Positions 1 through 6,744 are shown, counted from the first letter of the stretch. The stretch: DNA of 10,724 nucleotides from Cymbomonas tetramitiformis (GCA_001247695.2 LGRX02030347.1:1-10724); one strand, 5' to 3'. The notes: generated by a model not told the origin, from the sequence alone. Numbers and translations: made by a program.

Positions 1-103
1 ATGGTCAATCACATCAACATCAACAATCCTAATGCAATCAATCCACTAGTAGTCGCCACTATAAAGCCATTGAGTTCGGATCCACAACCCACATTCCATT
101 CGT

Positions 104-124
104 GAGAGGCCTTTTGGCCCTCTC
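104..124 (+). other. Conserved hairpin in every full unit (first example)
   Basis: The left arm is GAGAGGCC, the loop TTTT and the right arm GGCCCTCTC, giving eight pairs with one bulged C. Almost every A and B unit has it. In some the loop is TTTC, and in the units at 1543, 7117 and 9527 one stem pair is lost (GAGGCGTTTT). In B units the first 51-bp segment ends in TTTAAGCC and cannot form the full stem, so each B unit still has one good hairpin. The s and hybrid units have none. No run of T follows, so it is not a simple terminator. Confidence 0.7.
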
Positions 125-214
125 CGCCGGATGCCTCGGCCAGTTTTGACATTCTAGCTCATCACCAAGTAAACAACAGTACAGTTGGTTGAGCACACTA
201 TCATTGTTGAACAT

Positions 215-234
215 GTTTTGGCAAATTTCAAAAC
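215..234 (+). other. AT-rich dyad near the end of each full unit (first example)
   Basis: GTTTTG and CAAAAC are inverted copies separated by GCAAATTT, with AAATTT near the centre. The motif occurs in nearly all A and B units (altered at 9999-10010) and is absent from s units. The role is unknown; a protein-binding or bent-DNA site is possible. Confidence 0.5.
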
Positions 235-249
235 CTAGCACCTTTTACA

Positions 250-549
250 ATGGTCAATCACAACAACATCAACAATCCTAATGCAATCAATACACTAGTA
301 GTTGCCACTATAAAGCCATTGAGTTCGGGTCCACAACCCACAATCCATTCGTGAGAGGCCTTTAAGCCATCGAGTTCGGATCCACAACCCACAATCCATT
401 GGTGAGAGGCCTTTTGGCCCTCTCCGCCGGATGCCTCGGCCAGTTTTGACATTCTAGCTCATCACCAAGTAAACAATAGTACAGTTGGTTGAGCACACTA
501 TCATTGTTGAACATGTTTTGGCAAATTTCAAAACCTAGCACCTTTTACA
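250..549 (+). repeat. Unit 2, class B
   Basis: It contains two tandem 51-bp segments. The first has GGGTCC and CATTCG, the second GGATCC and CATTGG. It also has GTAGTTGCC, AATAG and TTGAGCAC. Confidence 0.95.
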
Positions 550-849
550 ATGGTCAACCACATCAACATCAACAATCCTAATGCAATCAATACACTACTA
601 GTCGCCACTATAAAGCCATTGAGTTCGGATCCACAACCCACAATCCATTCGTGAGAGGCCTTTAAGCCATTGAGTTCGGATCCACAACCCACAATCCATT
701 CGTGAGAGGCCTTTTGGCCCTCTCCGCCGGATGCCTCGGCCAGTTTTGACATTCTAGCTCATCACCAAGTAAACAATAGTACAGTAGGTTGAACACACTA
801 TCATTGTTGAACATGTTTTGGCAAATTTCAAAACCTAGCACCTTTTACA
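550..849 (+). repeat. Unit 3, class B
   Basis: It opens with GGTCAACCAC, shared only with the unit at 7366, and both 51-bp segments have CATTCG. ACAGTAGGTTG is private. It precedes an s unit but lacks the GACCAG and TCAATGTTG marks of the other B units in that position. Confidence 0.95.
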
Positions 850-921
850 ATGGTCAATCACAACAACGTCAACAATCCGAATGCAATCAATACACTAGTA
901 GTGGCCACTATAAGTACAGTT
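850..921 (+). repeat. Unit 4, class s (72 bp)
   Basis: It consists of A-unit bases 1-64 joined to bases 179-186, so A-unit segments 65-178 (114 bp) and 187-249 (63 bp) are absent. Diagnostic variants are AACGTCAAC, ATCCGAATGC and GTAGTGGCC. Confidence 0.95.
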
Positions 922-1170
922 ATGGTCAATCACATCAACATCAACAATCCTAATGCAATCAATACACTAGTAGTCGCCACTATAAAGCCATTGAGTTCGG
1001 ATCCACAACCCACAATCCATTCGTGAGAGGCCTTTTGGCCCTCTCCGCCGAATGCCTCGGCCAGTTTTGACATTCTAGCTCATCACCAAGTAAACAACAG
1101 TACAGTTGGTTGAACACACTATCATTGTTGAACATGTTTTGGCAAATTTCAAAACCTAGCACATTTTACA
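922..1170 (+). repeat. Unit 5, class A
   Basis: It carries CCGAATGCC, shared only with the unit at 5270, and the private GCACATTTTACA near its end. Confidence 0.95.
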
Positions 1171-1470
1171 ATGGTCAATCACATCAACATCAACAATCCT
1201 AATGCAATCAATACACTACTAGTCGCCACTATAAAGCCATTGAGTTCGGATCCACAACCCACAATCCATTCGTGAGAGGCCTTTAAGCCATCGAGTTCGG
1301 ATCCACAACCCACAATCCATTGGTGAGAGGCCTTTCGGCCCTCTCCGCCGGATGCCTCGACCAGTTTTGACATTCTAGCTCATCATCAAGTAAACAACAG
1401 TACAGTTGGTTGAACACACTATCAATGTTGAACATGTTTTGGCAAATTTCAAAACCTAGCACCTTTTACA
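1171..1470 (+). repeat. Unit 6, class B, pre-s subtype
   Basis: It has CATTCG then CATTGG, TTTCGG in the hairpin loop, CTCGACCAG, CATCATCAAG and TCAATGTTG. The CATCATCAAG variant is shared only with the unit at 9155. Confidence 0.95.
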
Positions 1471-1542
1471 ATGGTCAATCACAACAACGTCAACAATCCG
1501 AATGCAATCAATACACTAGTAGTGGCCACTATAAGTACAGTT
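1471..1542 (+). repeat. Unit 7, class s
   Basis: This 72-bp unit has GTAGTGGCC and the same two deletions as the s unit at 850. Confidence 0.95.
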
Positions 1543-1791
1543 ATGGTCAATCACAACAACATCAACAACCCTAATGCAATCAATACACTAGTAGTCGCCA
1601 CTATAAAGCCATTGAGTTCGGGTCCACAACCCACAATCCATTGGTGAGAGGCGTTTTGGCCCTCTCCGCCGGATGCCTCGGCCAGTTTTGACATTCTAGC
1701 TCATCACCAAGTAAACAATAGTACAGTTGGTTGAACACACTATCATTGTTGCACATGTTTTGGCAAATTTCAAAACCTAGCACCTTTTACA
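1543..1791 (+). repeat. Unit 8, class A, post-s subtype
   Basis: It has CAACCCTAAT, GGGTCC, CATTGG, AATAG and TTGCACATG. GAGGCGTTTT breaks one pair in the hairpin stem and is shared with the units at 7117 and 9527. Confidence 0.95.
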
Positions 1792-2040
1792 ATGGTCAAT
1801 CACAACAACATCAACAATCCTAATGCAATCAATACACTAGTAGTCGCCACTATAAAGCCATTGAGTTCGGGTCCACAACCCACAATCCATTCGTGAGAGG
1901 CCTTTTGGCCCTCCCCGCCGGATGCCTCGGCCAGTTTTGACATTCTAGCTCATCACCAAGTAAACAACAGTACAGTTGGTTGAACACACTATCATTGTTG
2001 AACATGTTTTGGCAAATTTCAAAACCTAGCACCTTTTACA
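1792..2040 (+). repeat. Unit 9, class A
   Basis: It has GGGTCC, CATTCG, AACAG and the private CTCCCCGCCGG. Confidence 0.95.
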
Positions 2041-2289
2041 ATGGTCAATCACAACAACATCAACAATCCTAATGCAATCAATACACTACTAGTCGCCACT
2101 ATAAAGCCATTGAGTTCGGATCCACAACCCACAATCCATTCGTGAGAGGCCTTTTGGCCCTCTCCGCCGGATGCCTCGGCCAGTTTTGACATTCTAGCTC
2201 ATCACCAAGTAAACAACAGTACAGTTGGTTGAACACACTATCATTGTTGAACATGTTTTGGCAAATTTCAAAACCTAGCACCTTTTACA
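2041..2289 (+). repeat. Unit 10, class A
   Basis: It has CTACTAG, GGATCC, CATTCG and AACAG, and is close to the overall consensus. Confidence 0.95.
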
Positions 2290-2538
2290 ATGGTCAATCA
2301 CAACAACATCAACTATCCTAATGCAATCAATACACTAGTAGTCGCCACTATAAAGCCATTGAGTTCGGATCCACAACCCACAATCCATTGGTGAGAGGCC
2401 TTTTGGCCCTCTCCGCCGGATGCCTCGGCCAGTTTTGACATTCTAGCTCATCACCAAGTAAACAACAGTACAGTTGGTTGAACACACTATCATTGTTGAA
2501 CATGTTTTGGCAAATTTCAAAACCTAGCACCTTTTACA
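2290..2538 (+). repeat. Unit 11, class A
   Basis: It has the private CAACTATCC, plus CTAGTAG and CATTGG. Confidence 0.95.
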
Positions 2539-2787
2539 ATGGTCAATCACATCAACATCAACAATCCTAATGCAATCAATACACTACTAGTCGCCACTAT
2601 AAAGCCATTGAGTTCGGATCCACAACCCACAATCCATTCGTGAGAGGCCTTTTGGCCCTCTCCGCCGGATGCCTCGGACAGTTTCGACATTCTAGCGCAT
2701 CGCCAAGTAAACAACAGTACAGTTGGTTGAACACACTATAAATGTTGCACATGTTTTGGCAAATTTCAAAACCTAGCACCTTTTACA
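2539..2787 (+). repeat. Unit 12, class A, divergent pre-s subtype
   Basis: Clustered variants GGACAGTTTCGAC, GCGCATCGCC and TATAAATGTTGCAC are shared with the unit at 10025. GTTTCGAC and GCGCATCGCC also occur in the interrupted units at 3958 and 8215, so these form one subfamily. Confidence 0.95.
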
Positions 2788-2859
2788 ATGGTCAATCACA
2801 ACAACGTCAACAATCCGAATGCAATCAATACACTAGTAATGGCCACTATAAGTACAGTT
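2788..2859 (+). repeat. Unit 13, class s
   Basis: This 72-bp unit has GTAATGGCC in place of GTAGTGGCC, as does the s unit at 5819. Confidence 0.95.
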
Positions 2860-3108
2860 ATGGTCAATCACAACAACATCAACAACCCTAATGCAATCAA
2901 TACACTAGTAGTCGCCACTATAAAGCCATTGAGTTCGGGTCCACAACCCACAATCCATTGGTGAGAGGCCTTTTGGCCCTCTCCGCCGGATGCCTCGGCC
3001 AGTTTTGACATTCTAGCTCATCACCAAGTAAACAAAAGTACAGTTGGTAGAACACACTATCATTGTTGAACATGTTTTGGCAAATTTCAAAACCTAGCAC
3101 CTTTTACA
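2860..3108 (+). repeat. Unit 14, class A, post-s subtype
   Basis: It has CAACCCTAAT, GGGTCC and CATTGG, with the private AACAAAAG and GGTAGAAC. Confidence 0.95.
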
Positions 3109-3408
3109 ATGGTCAATCACATCAACATCGACAATCCTAATGCAATCAATACACTAGTAGTCGCCACTATAAAGCCATTGAGTTCGGATCCACAACCCAC
3201 AATCCATTCGTGAGAGGCCTTTAAGCCATCGAGTTCGGATCCACAACCCACAATCTATTGGTGAGAGGCCTTTCGGCCCTCTCCGCCGGATGCCTCGGCC
3301 AGTTTTGACATTCTAGCTCATCACCAAGTAAACAATAGTACAGTTGGTTGAACACACTATCATTGTTGAACATGTTTTGGCAAATTTCAAAACCTAGCAC
3401 CTTTTACA
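3109..3408 (+). repeat. Unit 15, class B
   Basis: It has the private CATCGACAATCC and CAATCTATTGG, plus a TTTCGG hairpin loop and AATAG. Confidence 0.95.
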
Positions 3409-3657
3409 ATGGTCAATCACAACAACATCAACAATCCTAATGCAATCAATACACTAGTAGTCGCCACTATAAAGCCATTGAGTTCGGATCCACAACCCAC
3501 AATCCATTCGTGAGAGGCCTTTTGGCCCTCTCCGCCGGATGCCTCGGCCAGTTTTGACATTCTAGCTCATCACCAAGTAAACAATAGTACAGTTGGTTGA
3601 ACACACTATCATTGTTGAACATGTTTTGGCAAATTTCAAAACCTAGCACCTTTTACA
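3409..3657 (+). repeat. Unit 16, class A
   Basis: It has CATTCG and AATAG. Apart from one base near its start (AAC versus ATC at 3422) it matches the unit at 7666, opening a long tract of apparent identity. Confidence 0.95.
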
Positions 3658-3957
3658 ATGGTCAATCACAACAACATCAACAATCCTAATGCAATCAATA
3701 CACTACTAGTCGCCACTATAAAGCCATTGAGTTCGGATCCACAACCCACAATCCATTGGTGAGAGGCCTTTAAGCCATCGAGTTCGGATCCACAACCCAC
3801 AATCCATTGGTGAGAGGCCTTTCGGCCCTCTCCGCCGGATGCCTCGGCCAGTTTTGACATTCTAGCTCATCACCAAGTAAACAATAGTACAGTTGGTTGA
3901 ACACACTATCATTGTTGAACATGTTTTGGCAAATTTCAAAACCTAGCACCTTTTACA
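3658..3957 (+). repeat. Unit 17, class B
   Basis: Both 51-bp segments have CATTGG and the hairpin loop reads TTTCGG. It matches the unit at 7915 with no difference that I can see. Confidence 0.95.
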
Positions 3958-4218
3958 ATGGTCAATCACATCAACATCAACAATCCTAATGCAATCAATA
4001 CACTAGTAGTCGCCACTATAAAGCCATTGAGTTCGGATCCACAACCCACAATCCATTGGTGAGAGGCCTTTAAGCCATCGAGTTCGGATCCACAACCCAC
4101 AATCCATTGGTGAGAGGCCTTTTGGCCCTCTCCGCCGGATGCCTCGGCCAGTTTCGACATTCTAGCGCATCGCCAAAAAAACAACAGTACAGTTGGTTGA
4201 ACACACTATCAATGTTGC
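3958..4218 (+). repeat. Unit 18, left part of interrupted class B unit
   Basis: This is a B unit cut at A-equivalent base 210. It carries GTTTCGAC, GCGCATCGCC and a run of seven A (GCCAAAAAAAC) where other units read GCCAAGTAAAC. This run occurs only here and in the matching unit at 8215. The right boundary is blurred because ATGTTTT is shared by satellite and insert. Confidence 0.93.
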
Positions 4219-4329
4219 AATATGTTTTCGTGTGATACCCTTGGTTGTCTTCTTAAAATATTGCTCTGCTGGGGTCGTTCTTACAAAACTTCGCAATTTT
4301 ACGTAGAGCTCCTGGAGCAACCCGCTAAA
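4218..4329 (+). repeat. 112-bp direct repeat, left copy, in insert 1
   Basis: It aligns without gaps to 4692-4803, with 15 mismatches in 112 bp (87%). Both copies start CAATATGTTTT and end CGCTAAA. On the minus strand they encode matching 37-residue segments, at residues 160-196 and 2-38 of the open frame, each starting with Phe-Ser and ending with Lys-His-Ile. Confidence 0.92.
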
Positions 4330-4808
4330 TGTCCAATGTCGTCTGTTCAAGCTTGTTTTTATTTTACATTCGTATTTTACCATTTGTAGGTTCTGTGTAA
4401 AATATTTCCGTCCAATTTCGCTGTTATGTGCCTCTATTCCCCCCTTCTCCTGTAGGTAAGCCCCTTTTGGGTTAGGGTTTCCCCTTATTTCCCTCCATAT
4501 AGTCGTGCAGGTTGTTGCAATCAGCCTTTTCCCGTTCAATATATCTTGTGGGTTCCTCTTGTTGTCAGTATCCCCGTCGTTCTGCCAGCGTGCGGGTTCT
4601 CCTGACCCCGCATTGCTTTCTTTGTTACGCGTTACATTTGCCTGCAGCGTCGTCCCGTCCTTTTTGCCACATGTCTGGGCTACGTTTTTCCCAATATGTT
4701 TTTGTGTGTAACCCTTGGTTGTCTCCTTAAAATATTGCTCTGTTAGAGTTGTTTTTACAAAACTTCGTATTTTAACGTAGAGCTTCTGGAGCAATTCGCT
4801 AAACACCG
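4219..4808. mobile_element. Foreign 590-bp insert, copy 1 (class unknown)
   Basis: This is non-satellite DNA between two satellite fragments. Direct repeats of 112 bp lie at 4218-4329 and 4692-4803, around a core of 362 bp. The left satellite flank stops at A-equivalent base 210 and the right flank resumes at base 161, so about 50 bp of satellite (161-210) is present on both sides. The two flanking copies differ at several bases. This is too long and too diverged for an ordinary recent target-site duplication and fits a recombination-mediated insertion better. There is no obvious TG...CA terminus, poly-A tail adjoining the core, or transposase. It could be a captured fragment of another tandem repeat rather than a mobile element. 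The minus strand is open across nearly the whole insert. Confidence 0.55.
4692..4803 (+). repeat. 112-bp direct repeat, right copy, in insert 1
   Basis: This is the partner of 4218-4329, 474 bp downstream. The spacing is exactly 158 codons, so the insert can be read as 1.24 copies of a 474-bp repeat. Confidence 0.92.
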
Positions 4809-4897
4809 ATCACCAAGTAAACAACAGTACAGTTGGTCGAACACACTATCATTGTTGAACATGTTTTGGCAAATTTCAAAACCTAGCACCTTTTACA
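4809..4897 (+). repeat. Unit 18, right satellite fragment after insert 1
   Basis: This fragment corresponds to A-unit bases 161-249 and carries GGTCGAAC, where most units have GGTTGAAC. The same variant occurs only in the fragment at 9066. Confidence 0.93.
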
Positions 4898-5197
4898 ATG
4901 GTCAATCACAACAACATCAACAATCCTAATGCAATCAATACACTACTAGTCGCCACTATAAAGCCATTGAGTTCGGATCCACAACCCACAATCCATTCGT
5001 GAGAGGCCTTTAAGCCATTGAGTTCGGGTCCACAACCCACAATCCATTGGTGAGAGGCCTTTTGGCCCTCTCCGCCGGATGCCTTGACCAGTTTTGACAT
5101 TCTAGCTCATCACCAAGTAAATAACAGTACAGTTGGTTGAACACACTATCAATGTTGAACATGTTTTGGCAAATTTCAAAACCTAGCACCTTTTACA
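4898..5197 (+). repeat. Unit 19, class B, pre-s subtype
   Basis: It has the private CCTTGACCAG and AAATAACAG, plus TCAATGTTG. Its second 51-bp segment has GGGTCC. Confidence 0.95.
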
Positions 5198-5269
5198 ATG
5201 GTCAATCACAACAACGTCAACAATCCGAATGCAATCAATACACTAGTAGTGGCCACTATAAGTACAGTT
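5198..5269 (+). repeat. Unit 20, class s
   Basis: This 72-bp unit has GTAGTGGCC. Confidence 0.95.
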
Positions 5270-5518
5270 ATGGTCAATCACATCAACATCAACAATCCTA
5301 ATGCAATCAATACACTAGTAGTCGCCACTATAAAGCCATTGAGTTCGGATCCACAACCCACAATCCATTGGTGAGAGGCCTTTTGGCCCTCTCCGCCGAA
5401 TGCCTCGGCCAGTTTTGACATTCTAGCTCATCACCAAGTAAACAACAGTACAGTTGGTTGAACACACTATCATTGTTGAACATGTTTTGGCAAATTTCAA
5501 AACCTAGCACCTTTTACA
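5270..5518 (+). repeat. Unit 21, class A
   Basis: CCGAATGCC links it to the unit at 922. It has CATTGG where that unit has CATTCG. Confidence 0.95.
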
Positions 5519-5818
5519 ATGGTCAATCACATCAACATCAACAATCCTAATGCAATCAATACACTACTAGTCGCCACTATAAAGCCATTGAGTTCGGATC
5601 CACAACCAACAATCCATTGGTGAGAGGCCTTTAAGCCATCGAGTTCGGATCCACAACCCACAATCCATTGGTGAGAGGCCTTTTGGCCCTCTCCGCCGGA
5701 TGCCTCGACCAGTTTTGACATTCTAGCTCATCACCAAGTAAACAACAGTACAGTTGGTTGAACACACTATCAATGTTGAACATGTTTTGGCAAATTTCAA
5801 AACCTAGCACCTTTTACA
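5519..5818 (+). repeat. Unit 22, class B, pre-s subtype
   Basis: It has ACAACCAACAATCC in the first 51-bp segment, CATTGG in both, then CTCGACCAG and TCAATGTTG. Confidence 0.95.
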
Positions 5819-5890
5819 ATGGTCAATCACAACAACGTCAACAATCCGAATGCAATCAATACACTAGTAATGGCCACTATAAGTACAGTT
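5819..5890 (+). repeat. Unit 23, class s
   Basis: This 72-bp unit has GTAATGGCC. Confidence 0.95.
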
Positions 5891-6139
5891 ATGGTCAATC
5901 ACAACAACATCAACAACCCTAATGCAATCAATACACTAGTAGTCGCCACTATAAAGCCATTGAGTTCGGATCCACAACCCACAATCCATTCGTGAGAGGC
6001 CTTTTGGCCCTCTCCGCCGGATGCCTCGGCCAGTTTTGACATTCTAGCTCATCACCAAGTAAACAATAGTACAGTTGGTTGAACACACTATCATTGTTGA
6101 ACATGTTTTGGCAAATTTCAAAACCTAGCACCTTTTACA
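5891..6139 (+). repeat. Unit 24, class A, post-s subtype
   Basis: It has CAACCCTAAT, GGATCC, CATTCG and AATAG. Confidence 0.95.
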
Positions 6140-6388
6140 ATGGTCAATCACAACAACATCAACAATCCTAATGCAATCAATACACTACTAGTCGCCACTA
6201 TAAAGCCATTGAGTTCGGGTCCACAACCCACAATCCATTCGTGAGAGGCCTTTTGGCCCTCTCCGCCGGATGCCTCGGCCAGTTTTGACATTCTAGCTCA
6301 TCACCAAGTAAACAACAGTACAGTTGGTTGAACACACTATCATTGTTGAACATGTTTTGGCAAATTTCAAAACCTAGCACCTTTTACA
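6140..6388 (+). repeat. Unit 25, class A
   Basis: It has CTACTAG, GGGTCC, CATTCG and AACAG. Confidence 0.95.
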
Positions 6389-6495
6389 ATGGTCATTCAC
6401 ATCAACATCAACAATCCTAATGCAATCAATACACTAGTAGTCGCCACTATCCGAATGCAATCAATACACTAGTAATTGCCACTATAAGTGCAGTT
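6389..6495 (+). repeat. Unit 26, 107-bp hybrid of A and s
   Basis: The first 62 bp of an ordinary unit (with the private GGTCATTCAC) is joined at 6450/6451 to the last 45 bp of an s unit. That s part carries two private bases, in GTAATTGCC and AAGTGCAG. Only an AT dinucleotide is shared at the joint, so this looks like an illegitimate join. It is the only unit break whose length is not a multiple of three, apart from the insert junctions. Confidence 0.93.
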
Positions 6496-6744
6496 ATGGT
6501 CAATCACAACAACATCAACAATCCTAATGCAATCAATACACTAGTAGTCGCCACTATAAAGCCATTGAGTTCGGGTCCACAACCCACAATCCATTGGTGA
6601 GAGGCCTTTTGGCCCTCTCCGCCGGATGCCTCGGCCAGTTTTGACATTCTAGCTCATCACCAAGTAAACAATAGTACAGTTGGTTGAACACACTATCATT
6701 GTTGAACATGTTTTGGCAAATTTCAAAACCTAGCACCTTTTACA
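6496..6744 (+). repeat. Unit 27, class A
   Basis: It has GGGTCC, CATTGG and AATAG, and follows the hybrid as other A units follow s units, but without the CAACCCTAAT mark. Confidence 0.95.

Larger units (their letters stand above)
1..249 (+). repeat. Unit 1, class A
   Basis: Private variants are AATCCACTAG (others AATACACTAG) and CCCACATTCC (others CCCACAATCC). It also has TTGAGCAC and AACAG. The window begins exactly at a unit boundary. Confidence 0.95.
1..549 (+). repeat. End of an upstream higher-order block (A-B)
   Basis: Two units precede the first complete higher-order copy. An A-B pair before a B unit matches the order just before the interrupted unit in the two complete copies, but here no insert is present. 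Both units carry TTGAGCAC, a variant otherwise seen only in the unit at 7117. Confidence 0.7.
4162..4806 (-). pseudogene. Open coding-like frame over insert 1, 214 codons, truncated at both ends
   Basis: I do not recognise this protein. The minus strand is open from just after an in-frame stop at 4810-4812. The first possible start is GTG at 4804-4806 and the first true ATG is codon 142. Residues 2-38 and 160-196 are diverged copies of one 37-residue segment. Residues 39-159 are hydrophilic and rich in Lys, Thr, Asn and Gly, with Cys at 46, 100 and 147 and an N-V-T glycosylation sequon at 57-59. There is no signal peptide or membrane segment. Residues 197-214 are satellite sequence read through to a chance stop, so the natural C-terminus is missing. 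The composition loosely suggests an extracellular or surface protein, but that is only an impression. Between the two 37-residue segments 12 codons differ and 3 of these are silent, so there is no clear sign of selection. It is most likely a fragment of a longer repeat-containing coding region, now without a start; chance openness is possible. Confidence 0.4.
550..4897 (+). repeat. Higher-order repeat copy 1 (16 units, 4348 bp)
   Basis: The unit order is B-s-A-B-s-A-A-A-A-A-s-A-B-A-B-B(interrupted), starting at 550, 850, 922, 1171, 1471, 1543, 1792, 2041, 2290, 2539, 2788, 2860, 3109, 3409, 3658 and 3958. The first nine units have the same class order as those from 4898, at an offset of 4348 bp, and the rare variant CCGAATGCC marks the matching units at 922 and 5270. 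The part from 2788 onward matches 7045 onward at an offset of 4257 bp. The copy ends in the unit holding the first foreign insert. Confidence 0.85.

Noticed and set aside
104..124. Hairpin as a bacterial rho-independent terminator
   Set aside because: No T run follows the stem, and the context is a eukaryote-type satellite.
59..241. About twenty minus-strand frames of 60 codons (starting MLGFEICQN in translation), one per A or B unit, as genes
   Set aside because: They open with GTG and repeat only because the satellite repeats. Differences between units change residues freely (F/L, C/Y, N/K and others), so no coding constraint is visible.
528..752. Longer 74-codon version of the MSKLAEASG frame, here and at 7344-7568
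   Set aside because: The extension comes from one base change (AATCAC to AACCAC) that removes the usual stop in two units; it is not a distinct gene.
4505..4730. Plus-strand frames of 68 and 72 codons in insert 1 (and 8762-8987 in insert 2)
   Set aside because: They lie opposite the much longer 214-codon minus frame, overlap each other and start with non-ATG codons; they are most likely shadows.
4218..4803. LTR retrotransposon or TRIM element bounded by 112-bp terminal repeats
   Set aside because: No TG...CA ends, primer-binding site, polypurine tract or short target-site duplication is visible. The 158-codon spacing in an open frame fits a coding-repeat fragment better. Not fully excluded.
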